A DNA stretch of 64,000 nucleotides from Nocardioides islandensis (GTDB lineage: Bacteria; Actinomycetota; Actinomycetes; Propionibacteriales; Nocardioidaceae). Every line of letters begins with the position of its first letter. The stretch's first letter is position 1. Both the position numbers and the translations under genes were made by a program. The stretch spans positions 1 to 64,000 of the forward strand of contig NZ_JADKPN010000020.1 of assembly GCF_015352455.1 (NCBI RefSeq), in the 5' to 3' direction. The notes under the pieces were generated by a model. That model ran no database searches and was not told the origin of the DNA. It saw only the letters and a list, made by a program, of their open reading frames with translations. Below are positions 8,587-16,799 of the stretch, piece by piece.

Positions 8587-9497
8587 GCGCGACCACGGCG
8601 GCACCGGTGTCGGCACGGGCCCTGGCCCGCCGCCGGCGGCGCGAGGCCTGGCGGCGCGGATGGACGACGTTCCGATCGCACCGTGCCGGGATGATCGGCC
8701 TGACCGTCCTGACGGTCTTCGTGCTCGTCGCGCTGCTCGCCCCGCTGCTGGCGCCGGCCGAGGGCCTCGAGGTCACCAAGGCCACGGGCGGGGTGCTGGA
8801 GAAGCCGTCCGGCGAGTTCTGGCTGGGCACCGACGACAAGGGCCGCTCGGTGCTGACGCTGCTGATCTGGGGGTCGCGGATCTCGCTGTTCGTCGGCCTG
8901 ATGGCCACCCTGATCTCGATGGTGATCGGGACGATCATCGGCATCACGTCGGGGTACTTCGGCGGCTGGACCGGGGCGATCCTGTTCCGGCTCACCGAGT
9001 GGTTCCTGGTGATCCCTTTCCTGCCGCTGGCGATCGTGATGGCGACCGTGCTCGGCCGGTCGCTGCTGAACATCGTCATCGTGATCGGCGTGACCTCGTG
9101 GCCGGGCACCGCGCTGCTCATCCGCAGCCAGACGCTGACGATCCGCGAGCGACCGTACCTCGAGCGGGCCCGCGTGCTCGGCGCCGGCTCGACGCACCAG
9201 ATCCGGCGGCACATCCTGCCGAACGTGATGCCGATGGTGTTCGCGAACACCACGCTGACGGTGGCGATCGCGATCCTGACCGAGACGACGCTGAGCTTCC
9301 TCGGCCTCGGCGACCCGACCCGCGTCTCGTGGGGCACCATGCTCGACCAGGCGTTCGGGGTGGGCGCGATCACGACCGGCGCCTGGTGGTTCATCGTGCC
9401 GCCGGGCGTCTGCGTCGTCCTCGTCGTGCTCTGCTTCACCCTCGTCGGGCAGGCGCTCGAGGAGGTCCTCAACCCGAGGCTGGGGGAGCGCCGGTGA
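8583..9497 (+). CDS. ABC transporter permease, DppC family
   Basis: A 304-residue inner-membrane permease, partner of the upstream DppB-like protein. The basic N-terminus (ARRRRREAWRRG) precedes the first helix (FRSHRAGMIGL). FWLGTDDKGRSVL is the conserved DppC periplasmic signature (usually HxLGTDxxGRD), and the ATPase-interacting loop is LERARVLGAGSTHQI. The ATG overlaps the preceding stop (ATGA). Confidence 0.94.
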   Translation: MSATTAAPVSARALARRRRREAWRRGWTTFRSHRAGMIGLTVLTVFVLVALLAPLLAPAEGLEVTKATGGVLEKPSGEFWLGTDDKGRSVLTLLIWGSRISLFVGLMATLISMVIGTIIGITSGYFGGWTGAILFRLTEWFLVIPFLPLAIVMATVLGRSLLNIVIVIGVTSWPGTALLIRSQTLTIRERPYLERARVLGAGSTHQIRRHILPNVMPMVFANTTLTVAIAILTETTLSFLGLGDPTRVSWGTMLDQAFGVGAITTGAWWFIVPPGVCVVLVVLCFTLVGQALEEVLNPRLGERR

Positions 9498-10462
9498 GCG
9501 GTCTCCTGGAGTTCGAGGACGTCTCGGTGACCTACCGCACCAGCGGGGGCGACGTACCAGCCGTCCGCGGCGTCTCGCTGTCCGTCGCCGCCGGCGAGGT
9601 GGTGGGCATCGCGGGGGAGTCGGGATGTGGCAAGTCGACGCTGGCGGCGACGATCCTGCGGCTGCAGCCGCCGTCGGCGAAGGTGACCGGCCGGGTGCTG
9701 TTCGAGGGCGAGGACGTCCAGACGATGCGCTGGGGCGACCTGCGCGCGCTGCGCTGGGCCGGCGCGTCGATGGTCTTCCAGGGCGCCCTGCACTCGCTGA
9801 ACCCGGTGCAGCGCGTCGGCGCCCAGATCGCCGAGCCGATCCGGCTGCACGAGGAGTCGCTGTCCGACAGTGCGGTGGCCCGGCGGGTGGGTGAGCTGCT
9901 CGAGCAGGTCGGCCTGCCCGCGGCGCGCGCCCGGGCCTACCCGCACCAGCTCTCGGGTGGCCAGCGGCAACGGGTGATGATCGCGATGGCGCTGGCCTGC
10001 GGGCCCCGGCTGATCGTCGCCGACGAGCCGACGACGGCGCTCGACGTGATGGTGCAGGCGCAGGTGCTCGGCGTGCTGCGCGACCTGGTCCGCGAGTTCG
10101 ACGTCGGGCTGGTGATGATCAGCCACGACCTGTCGGTGCTGGCCGACCTCTGCGACCGGATCGCGGTGATGTACGCCGGCCGCGTCGTCGAGCAGGGCCC
10201 CGCGGGCAAGGTCTTCACCGACCCGCTGCACCCGTACGCCGCGGCGCTGGCCGCGTCGTTCCCGCACATCGGCGACATGGCGGCGAGGTACGCGCCGTCC
10301 GGTCTCCCCGGCGACCCGCCCGACCCTGCTGACCTGCCGACGGGTTGCTCGTTCCACCCGCGCTGCCCGAAGCGGTTCGGCGCGTGCGAGACGACCGACC
10401 CGCAGCTGCGATCCGACAGTGCAGGACGCGCGGCCGCGTGCCTGCTGGTGGAGGGCCGATGA
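9494..10462 (+). CDS. ABC transporter ATP-binding protein, DppD/OppD family
   Basis: A 322-residue cytoplasmic ATPase. Walker A is GESGCGKST, the ABC signature is LSGGQRQRV, Walker B is LIVADEPTTALD and the H-loop is ISHDLSVL. The C-terminal oligo_HPY extension with the conserved Cys pattern (FHPRCPKRFGACE) marks the Dpp/Opp group and often carries an iron-sulfur cluster. It energises import together with the next ATPase. GTG start in a GTGA overlap with the permease. Confidence 0.95.
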   Translation: MSGLLEFEDVSVTYRTSGGDVPAVRGVSLSVAAGEVVGIAGESGCGKSTLAATILRLQPPSAKVTGRVLFEGEDVQTMRWGDLRALRWAGASMVFQGALHSLNPVQRVGAQIAEPIRLHEESLSDSAVARRVGELLEQVGLPAARARAYPHQLSGGQRQRVMIAMALACGPRLIVADEPTTALDVMVQAQVLGVLRDLVREFDVGLVMISHDLSVLADLCDRIAVMYAGRVVEQGPAGKVFTDPLHPYAAALAASFPHIGDMAARYAPSGLPGDPPDPADLPTGCSFHPRCPKRFGACETTDPQLRSDSAGRAAACLLVEGR

Positions 10463-11454
10463 CCGACACCGTGCTGGAGGCGCGCGGCCTGAGCGTGACG
10501 TTCGGGTCCCGCGGCGGTCCGCTCGCTCGTGCCGTCGACGGTGTCGACCTGTCGGTCCGCACGGGCGAGATCGTCGCGCTGGTGGGGGAGTCCGGCTCGG
10601 GGAAGACGACGCTGGCCCGAGCCCTGCTGGGGCTGGAGCGACCGTCCGCGGGCGACGTACTGCTCGACGGTGCGTCGCTCGACCGTTCGGCGAGAGGGCT
10701 GCGGGCGTTCCGGCGGCGCGTGCAGCTCGTGCTCCAGGACCCTGCCGGCGCCCTGAACCCGCGGCACACGGTGTACGAGTCGGTGGCCGAGGGCATCCGG
10801 CTGCACCGGCTCGACAGTGCCACGGGCCGGACCGAGACCGACTTGGTGGCCGAGGCGCTGTCGTCGGCCGGGCTGCGGCCGCCGGAGCGGCTGTTCCTGA
10901 GGTACCCGCACGAGCTGTCCGGGGGGCAGCGGCAGCGAGTCCTGATCGCCGGTGCCCTGGCGATGAACCCGCAGCTGCTGGTCGCCGACGAGCCGGTCTC
11001 CTCGCTGGACGCCTCGATCCGGGGCGAGATCCTCGCGCTGATCCTGCACCTGCGCGACACCCTCGGGCTCGGCGTGCTCGTCGTGACCCACGACCTCGGG
11101 CTGGCCTGGAACATCGCCGACCGGATCGCGGTGATGTACCTCGGCCGCGTCGTCGAGGCCGGCCCCACCGAGGACGTCCTGCGCGACCCGCAGCACCCGT
11201 ACACGCGAGCGTTGCTGTCGGTCGTCCCCGAGATCGACCACATGGACCCGGTCGTGCTCACCGGCGAGGTGCCCGACCCGACGCGGATCCCGCACGGCTG
11301 CCGGTTCCACCCACGCTGCCCGGCGCTGGCCGACGGTTCGGCGGCCGCGGTGGCGGATGCCTGTCGGGGCACGGCGCTACCGATCCTGCCCGCGGGGGAG
11401 GGACACCACACCGCCTGCCACCTGGTGGCGGCTCGACAGGGCGCGGCCTCGTGA
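10459..11454 (+). CDS. ABC transporter ATP-binding protein, DppF/OppF family
   Basis: A 331-residue second ATPase of the importer. Walker A is GESGSGKTT, the signature LSGGQRQRV, Walker B LLVADEPVSSLD and the H-loop VTHDLGLA. It ends with an oligo_HPY domain (RFHPRCPALA). Dpp/Opp importers use two different ATPases, so with its neighbours this completes a full receptor, two-permease, two-ATPase set. The ATG overlaps the previous stop, and the next gene (Rieske oxygenase) starts inside its stop, tying uptake to catabolism. Confidence 0.95.
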   Translation: MTDTVLEARGLSVTFGSRGGPLARAVDGVDLSVRTGEIVALVGESGSGKTTLARALLGLERPSAGDVLLDGASLDRSARGLRAFRRRVQLVLQDPAGALNPRHTVYESVAEGIRLHRLDSATGRTETDLVAEALSSAGLRPPERLFLRYPHELSGGQRQRVLIAGALAMNPQLLVADEPVSSLDASIRGEILALILHLRDTLGLGVLVVTHDLGLAWNIADRIAVMYLGRVVEAGPTEDVLRDPQHPYTRALLSVVPEIDHMDPVVLTGEVPDPTRIPHGCRFHPRCPALADGSAAAVADACRGTALPILPAGEGHHTACHLVAARQGAAS

Positions 11455-12560
11455 CCGGGCTGCAGGCGGCGCTGCCGCGGGAGATGTACGTCGACGAGGC
11501 GGCGTGGGTGACCGAGCGAGAGCGGGTCCTGTTCTCCTCGTGGGCGTGCGTCGGCCGTACCGCCGACCTGGGGCTCGACAGTGCAGGACGGCTCGCGGTG
11601 GTCGACGTGGCGGGCGAGTCCGTGGTGGTCACGCGGGACGGCGACGGCCTGCACGCGGCGTACAACGTCTGCCGCCACCGCGGGTCGCAGCTGGTCCCGC
11701 GCGAGGCGGGTGCCCCGGGTGGTGACCAGCCCATCTGCTCGGCGGCGGGGGCCCTGCGCTGCCCGTACCACTCGTGGACCTACTCGCTGGCCGGCCGGCT
11801 CCTCAAGGCCCCGCACACCGACGGCGTCGATGTCGACCCCGACGACTTCTCGCTGCACCCGGTCGGGGTGGAGGAGTGGGCGGGGTACGTGTTCGTGCAC
11901 CTGACCCCCTCCTCGGCGGAGCCGTTCGCGGACGGTGTCGCCAACGCTGCGACGAACCTGGCCAACTACGGCATGGGGTCGCTGGTGACCGGGCGCACGC
12001 TGTCGTACGACGTGGCGGCCAACTGGAAGGTGATCGCGGAGAACTACAACGAGTGCTACCACTGCGGGCCCGTCCATCCGGAGCTCACGCGGTTGGTTCC
12101 GGCGTTCGGTGGTGGTGGGCTCGGGCTGGAGTGGGACGACGGGATCCCGCACCGCGAGGGGGCGTGGACGTTCACGATGACCGGCACCACGAACCGCTCG
12201 CCGCTGCCCGGACTGTCGGACGCGGAGAAGGTGCGGCACAAGGGCGAGCTCGTGTACCCGAACCTGATGCTGTCGTGCTCCGCCGACCACGTGGCGGCGT
12301 TCGTCCTGCGACCGGTCGCCGTGGACCGCACGCGCATCGACTGCTCGCTGCTGTTCCACCCGTCCGCGGTGTCGGCCGCGGACTTCGACCCGTCCGACGC
12401 AGCTGACTTCTGGGACCTGGTCAACAAGCAGGACTGGGCGATCTGCGAGTCGGTGCAACGGGGGATGTCGTCGCGGGCCTACACGCACGGCTGGTTCGCG
12501 CCGATGGAGGACGACAGCGCGGACATCCGGCGCTGGCTGCTGCCCCGACTGGGGCTGTGA
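11451..12560 (+). CDS. Rieske non-heme iron oxygenase alpha subunit, GbcA/CntA-like
   Basis: A 369-residue aromatic-ring-hydroxylating-type oxygenase. The Rieske [2Fe-2S] motif uses Cys74-x-His76 (CRHRG) and Cys104-x2-His107 (CPYHSW). The mononuclear iron ligands are His204 and His209 in ENYNECYHCGPVHPE, with a later carboxylate near QDWAICE. The NECYHC form is typical of oxygenases that demethylate quaternary amines (glycine betaine, carnitine, stachydrine). It lies between an ABC importer and a sarcosine oxidase-like enzyme, supporting oxidative N-demethylation of an imported substrate. No ferredoxin-reductase partner is in the window, so electrons must come from elsewhere. Confidence 0.9.
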   Translation: MTGLQAALPREMYVDEAAWVTERERVLFSSWACVGRTADLGLDSAGRLAVVDVAGESVVVTRDGDGLHAAYNVCRHRGSQLVPREAGAPGGDQPICSAAGALRCPYHSWTYSLAGRLLKAPHTDGVDVDPDDFSLHPVGVEEWAGYVFVHLTPSSAEPFADGVANAATNLANYGMGSLVTGRTLSYDVAANWKVIAENYNECYHCGPVHPELTRLVPAFGGGGLGLEWDDGIPHREGAWTFTMTGTTNRSPLPGLSDAEKVRHKGELVYPNLMLSCSADHVAAFVLRPVAVDRTRIDCSLLFHPSAVSAADFDPSDAADFWDLVNKQDWAICESVQRGMSSRAYTHGWFAPMEDDSADIRRWLLPRLGL

Positions 12561-13726
12561 TGGAGTCCTACGACGTCGTGGTGGTCGGCCTCGGCGCGCT
12601 CGGATCGTCGGCCGCCATGCACCTGGCACGCCGCGGGAAACGGGTGCTGGGGCTGGAGCGGTTCGAGCTCGGCCACCGGCGCGGCGCCTCCCACGACTCG
12701 AGCCGGATCCTGCGGCACAGCTACCACACCCCGGCGTACGTGCGGCTGACCCAGGAGGCGTACGCCGACTGGGCCGCGCTCGAGCGCTGGTCGGGCGAGC
12801 AGCTGGTCACCGTGACCGGCGGGCTCGACCTCTTCCCGCCCGACCCGGCGATCGCGATGGTCGACTACACCTTGTCACTGACCGACGTCGGTATCCCGTT
12901 CGAGCTGCTCGACGTGGCCGAGATCGGCCGCCGTTGGCCGCAGTTCTCGCTGCCGAGCGGGACCGTCGGGCTCTACCAGGAGCGCGGCGCCATCGTGCCC
13001 GCCGCCCGGACGACGGCGCTGATGCAGAAGCTGGCCGTCGCCGCCGGTGCCGAGCTGCGCGGGTCGACGCAGGTGCTGGCGCTGTCCGACAGTGGTGGCC
13101 GGGTCGAGGTGGAGCTGGAGGGTGCCAGGCTCACCGCCGACCGGGTGGTGGTGTGCGCGGACGCCTGGACCAACGAGGTGCTGGCCGGCATCGACGTCCG
13201 GCTGCCGCTCGAGACCACGCTGGAGCAAGCGACGTACTTCGCCCCGTCGCGGCCCGGCAGCTTCGCGCCGCACCACCTACCGCTGTGGATCTGGATGGAC
13301 GACCCGTCGTTCTACGGGTTCCCCTGCTACGGCGAACCGACCGTGAAGGCCGCCCAGGACTGCGGGGGCCCGGTGATCGACACCTCCGACCCGCTCTCGC
13401 GGACGACGGATCCCGACCCCGAGATGCTCGAGCGGATGGCGTCGTTCATGCGGAGGTTGCTGCCGGAGTCGGGTGACCCGGTGCGCTCGATCCGTTGCCA
13501 GTACACCCTCACCCCCGACCGCGACCTCGTGCTCGCCAGCGTGCCCGGCCACGAGGCGGTGTCGGTCGGGCTCGGGGCGGCGCACGCGTTCAAGTTCGCT
13601 CCGACGTTCGGGCGGATCCTCGCCGACCTCGCGACATCGGGCACGTCAATCTCCGACATATCGGCGTTCCGGCTCGACAGGGCGGCGCTGACCGACCCGG
13701 CGTACCAGACGCACTGGCTGGTCTGA
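12560..13726 (+). CDS. FAD-dependent oxidoreductase, monomeric sarcosine oxidase / SolA family
   Basis: A 388-residue amine oxidase. The N-terminal dinucleotide fold has GLGALGSS (residues 10-17), followed by ASHDSSRILRHSYH, the monomeric sarcosine/N-methyltryptophan oxidase signature. Cys313 (IRCQYTLTPD) aligns with the cysteine that holds FAD covalently in monomeric sarcosine oxidase. The enzyme would oxidise an N-methyl secondary amine to formaldehyde and free amine. It is the last gene of the importer/Rieske operon; its ATG overlaps the Rieske stop by one base (TGATG), and a GTG one codon earlier is an alternative start. Confidence 0.9.
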   Translation: MESYDVVVVGLGALGSSAAMHLARRGKRVLGLERFELGHRRGASHDSSRILRHSYHTPAYVRLTQEAYADWAALERWSGEQLVTVTGGLDLFPPDPAIAMVDYTLSLTDVGIPFELLDVAEIGRRWPQFSLPSGTVGLYQERGAIVPAARTTALMQKLAVAAGAELRGSTQVLALSDSGGRVEVELEGARLTADRVVVCADAWTNEVLAGIDVRLPLETTLEQATYFAPSRPGSFAPHHLPLWIWMDDPSFYGFPCYGEPTVKAAQDCGGPVIDTSDPLSRTTDPDPEMLERMASFMRRLLPESGDPVRSIRCQYTLTPDRDLVLASVPGHEAVSVGLGAAHAFKFAPTFGRILADLATSGTSISDISAFRLDRAALTDPAYQTHWLV

Positions 13727-13729
13727 CGC

Positions 13730-14002
13730 CTATCCGTTCCGAAGCGCCCGGATGAGCTGGGCGCGCTTCATCGACGACCTGCCAGGGATCTCGAGCTCGG
13801 CGGCTCGCTTGCGGAGCTGGGCGACGGACCAGTCGTCGTACGAGGCCGCCTCCCCTCCCTTGCGGCCGACCTGGCTGCGCGACGTGTTGGCCGCCGCGTT
13901 GGCGATCCGCGCGGCCTTCTCCTTGCTGGCCCCCTGGTCGCGCACCTTCTCGTACACCTCGTCGTCGCCGATGCTGGCGCCGTGGTTCTTGCGTGCGGGC
14001 AT
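13730..14002 (-). CDS. Small Rho-N-domain-like protein (DUF7218-like)
   Basis: A 90-residue protein in two parts: a basic, Ala/Asn-rich N-terminal segment (KEKAARIANAAANTS...GRKGG) and a C-terminal helical segment, WSVAQLRKRAAELEIPGRSSMKRAQLIRALR. The latter is recognisable as a Rho termination factor N-terminal (SAP-like) helix-extended-loop-helix motif, a nucleic-acid-binding fold. The protein is widespread in actinobacteria but its role is unknown. It is divergent from the HNH gene at 14119. Confidence 0.8.
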   Translation of the reverse strand: MPARKNHGASIGDDEVYEKVRDQGASKEKAARIANAAANTSRSQVGRKGGEAASYDDWSVAQLRKRAAELEIPGRSSMKRAQLIRALRNG

Positions 14003-14105
14003 GTCCCCAGCGTCACGCGCGACCAGTGTCGTTGCTTCACCCGCAGGGGTTCTGCCGGCTTTCCACAGCTGGTCGGCACGGGGTGGCGGTCGTCGAGTTT
14101 CTGCG

Positions 14106-14111
14106 TATCCT
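14106..14111 (+). promoter_or_regulatory. -10 hexamer for leaderless HNH transcript
   Basis: TATCCT lies 7 nt upstream of the ATG at 14119, the spacing expected when transcription starts on the A of the start codon. Its last base is the first base of the SOS box. Confidence 0.5.
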
Positions 14112-14126
14112 CGAACGCATGTTCGA
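14111..14126. promoter_or_regulatory. SOS box (LexA operator) over the HNH start codon
   Basis: TCGAACGCATGTTCGA is a perfect match to the actinobacterial LexA operator TCGAAC-N4-GTTCGA, and the start codon ATG sits in its centre. The position, straddling the -10 and the +1 of a leaderless transcript, would let LexA block transcription directly. 13E12/DUF222 genes of mycobacteria are known to carry such boxes. Confidence 0.85.
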
Positions 14127-15441
14127 CATCGCTGCCGTCTCTCGGGCCACGGCCGGGCTGGCGGCCGTGCTGCAGTCGCCGAGCGGACTGGACGACGCCG
14201 GTCGCGTGGACGCGATCCGGGCGCTGGAGGAGCTGGGCTGCGTGGTCAGTGCCGCCCAGGCGGCGCTCAGTGCCGAGCTGGACGAGTCGCAGCGAGCCGA
14301 GCAGCAGGCGGCGGGCGTGCCGGTGACCCAGCAGGGTCGCGGCGTGGCCGCGCAGGTCGCGCTCGCGCGCCGGGAGTCCCACCACCGCGGGCAGCGTCAC
14401 CTCGGGCTGGCGAAGGTGGTCGCCGCCGAGCTGCCGCACACCTGGGCGGCGTGGCGAGCCGGGCGGATCACCGAGTGGAAGGCGACCCTGGTCGCGCGGG
14501 AGACCGTCTTCCTCTCCCAAGAGGACCGCCTGCAGGTCGACGAGGTCGTTGCCTCCGACCAGGACCGGCTGGAGGAGATGGGCGACCGTCAGCTGGCCGC
14601 CGCGTGCCAGAAGGCCGCCTACCTGCTCGACCCCGAGTCCTACGTCGCCCGCCGCCGCCACGCGGAGGCCGACCGACGCGTCACGATCCGACCTGCTCCC
14701 GACGCGATGGTCTGGCTGACTGCCCTCCTTCCCGTGAAGGTCGGAGTCGGCGCGTACGCCGCCTTGACCGGCTCGGCTGCATCCGCCCGGGCTGCCGGCG
14801 ACCGGCGGACCAAGGGCCAGGTCATGGCCGACACGCTCGTCCGATCCGTGCTGGCCGGAGCGGCGGACCCCGAGGCGGACGAAACCCACGACGTTCCGGT
14901 GCCGGTCTCGCTCGGCCTGGTGATGACCGACCAGGCGCTCTTCGGCACCAGCGACGAGCCTGCATACGTCGAGAGCTACGGCCCGATCCCTGCCGAGCTG
15001 GCGCGCGAGATCATCGCCGGCGCGTGCACCCGTGAGGAGCGGCTCGCGGTGCGGCGGCTCTACACGAGCCCCGCCACCGGCGAGCTGGTGAGCATGGACT
15101 CGCGTTCCCGCTCCTTCGCCGGAGCCCTCGGCCGCTTCATTCGCCTGCGCGACCGGACCTGCCGCACCCCGTGGTGCGACGCACCGGTCCGGCACGCCGA
15201 CCATGCCGAGGAGCACGCCCACGGCGGCCCGACGAGCGCCGTCAACGGCCAGGGACTGTGCGAGGCGTGCAACCACGCCAAGCAGGCGCCGGGCTGGCGC
15301 GCCGGGCCCTCGCCGGGACCCGGTCCGCACGAGATCGGGACCACCACGCCGACCGGGCACACCCACCAGTCCCGCGCGCCCGCGATCGTGGCCATGATCC
15401 GGGAGACGCCGATCCGGCTCGACCTGATCCTGGCGAGCTGA
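14119..15441 (+). CDS. DUF222 / HNH endonuclease (13E12-like) protein
   Basis: A 440-residue protein: an N-terminal helical DUF222 domain (about residues 25-280) and a C-terminal HNH nuclease domain (RTPWCDAP, HADHAEEHAHGG, NGQGLCEACNHAK), with paired Cys for zinc and the His-Asn-His core. Families like this are abundant in actinobacterial genomes (the 13E12 repeat family in Mycobacterium tuberculosis); their role is unproven. ATG at 14119 (MFD...) is chosen because it is embedded in an SOS box and preceded by a -10. Expression is therefore expected only after DNA damage. Confidence 0.88.
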   Translation: MFDIAAVSRATAGLAAVLQSPSGLDDAGRVDAIRALEELGCVVSAAQAALSAELDESQRAEQQAAGVPVTQQGRGVAAQVALARRESHHRGQRHLGLAKVVAAELPHTWAAWRAGRITEWKATLVARETVFLSQEDRLQVDEVVASDQDRLEEMGDRQLAAACQKAAYLLDPESYVARRRHAEADRRVTIRPAPDAMVWLTALLPVKVGVGAYAALTGSAASARAAGDRRTKGQVMADTLVRSVLAGAADPEADETHDVPVPVSLGLVMTDQALFGTSDEPAYVESYGPIPAELAREIIAGACTREERLAVRRLYTSPATGELVSMDSRSRSFAGALGRFIRLRDRTCRTPWCDAPVRHADHAEEHAHGGPTSAVNGQGLCEACNHAKQAPGWRAGPSPGPGPHEIGTTTPTGHTHQSRAPAIVAMIRETPIRLDLILAS

Positions 15442-15468
15442 AGGACCGGTCCCACGGCATTGCGTCGA

Positions 15469-16713
15469 TCACGCCGCCTGGCGGCACAACCTGGCCAACT
15501 CGGTGCATCGGCTTCGGATCGGCTCGATGGAGCCGGCGGCGAGCACATCCCAGTGGTGCTCGTGCTCGGCTGCGGTGCAATGGACCCTTAGGGCATCGAC
15601 GACTCGCGGCTCGACCATGACGCTGGCGAGGTGCGGGCCGACGGCGCTGACGGCATCCGCGCCTGACACCTGTACGGCGATGAGCGCTAACTCGGCCACC
15701 ATCACGCCGTTCGCGACGAAGTCGTCGAGACCAGCAGCCCGAAGCTCCAGCAGTCGGCCGGGAGGCTCGTGACCGTCCACCTCCGGCTCGCTCCGAGGGT
15801 CCATCGGCACGATGTCGCTGGAGTAGAGCGTCGGTCGACCGCACGAGAAGGCGTAAGGGAGGCGGCCGTCCTGGCACCCCTCGCTCACCGCCGGGAGCCA
15901 CCTCGGCCAGTCCTTCTGCGGGCCTTCGCCGTCGGCGACGGCCTGTGCCGTCGTGAGGTCGACCAAGATCGGGCGACACTGGAACATCAGCCCCGGCTCG
16001 CACGAGATCGGCCCGAGCCGGCCGAGCACTGGCGCCCCCCGGTCGTGGTTGGTCAACGCACCGATGTTGAGGACGTCGAGCTCGTCACCGGTGTGCAGGT
16101 CCACGGTGCGCAGCCGCGGCCCGATCGCGTCCTGGATGACGTACCCACCCATCGGCTGCACCGACCAGTCGGCGATCTGGTCGCAACGTTCGATCAGGCT
16201 CTGGTCCGCCTTGACATCGAGGAAGTCCCACAGCCCGCCGTACTCGTACACGGCAAGCTCCTGGCACAGACGGTCGCCCGCCGCGATGCGGGTTCCGAGC
16301 TCGCGCAGCGCGAGTGGATCGTCTTGCCCAGCGGTGGCGGCATCCACGTGCGAGCACAGCATGAGCTGCTTCACCGCGTCATCGATCCGGGGATCCTCTT
16401 CGATCAGCATCCAGTGGTAGGCCAGGTCGAGGCACCACCGTGAGTAGGTCCAGGGCGGCGCGTCGTCGCCAAGGATCACCAGCTCGCGCAGCTGGTAGGG
16501 ACGGAGGCTGCCTTCCACCTGCAAGCCCGCACAGTGGAGGTTGAGGGCGGCCAAGGCGTCACCACGGGCACCCGCGTCGAGCTCGGCGCGCATCAGCGCG
16601 TGGTCCTCGTGGGTGAGCAGGGGAGTCATGTCTTCCCCGGGACGAAGAGTCGCGACCCGGCGACGCCTGGAGTGGGACTTCTGACGGATCCTGCGCTTGC
16701 GTGACCTGGGCAT
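15469..16713 (-). CDS. Hypothetical protein with basic N-terminal tail
   Basis: A frame of 414 residues with no domain I recognise. The first 20 residues are extremely basic (PRSRKRRIRQKSHSRRRR), then an acidic/aliphatic, mainly helical body with many conserved-looking Trp and Cys residues. No signal peptide or membrane segment. An alternative ATG at 16629 (MTPLLTHEDHAL) has a GGGGAAG ribosome-like site and would remove the basic tail, so that tail may not be real. Monocistronic, convergent with the HNH gene. It could be an immunity-like or regulatory protein, but nothing in the context decides this. Confidence 0.7.
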   Translation of the reverse strand: MPRSRKRRIRQKSHSRRRRVATLRPGEDMTPLLTHEDHALMRAELDAGARGDALAALNLHCAGLQVEGSLRPYQLRELVILGDDAPPWTYSRWCLDLAYHWMLIEEDPRIDDAVKQLMLCSHVDAATAGQDDPLALRELGTRIAAGDRLCQELAVYEYGGLWDFLDVKADQSLIERCDQIADWSVQPMGGYVIQDAIGPRLRTVDLHTGDELDVLNIGALTNHDRGAPVLGRLGPISCEPGLMFQCRPILVDLTTAQAVADGEGPQKDWPRWLPAVSEGCQDGRLPYAFSCGRPTLYSSDIVPMDPRSEPEVDGHEPPGRLLELRAAGLDDFVANGVMVAELALIAVQVSGADAVSAVGPHLASVMVEPRVVDALRVHCTAAEHEHHWDVLAAGSIEPIRSRCTELARLCRQAA

Positions 16714-16799
16714 GGGAAAACCGTGGCCTCTGCCGCGCCGGCGTGCGAACGGCTATCCACAGGGCTGTGATGGTGAGAGGTATGGAGTTGAATCTCGCC

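Noticed and set aside
16752-16760. CTATCCACA resembling a DnaA box
   Set aside because: One mismatch to TTATCCACA, isolated, with no cluster of boxes or AT-rich unwinding region; not evidence of an origin.
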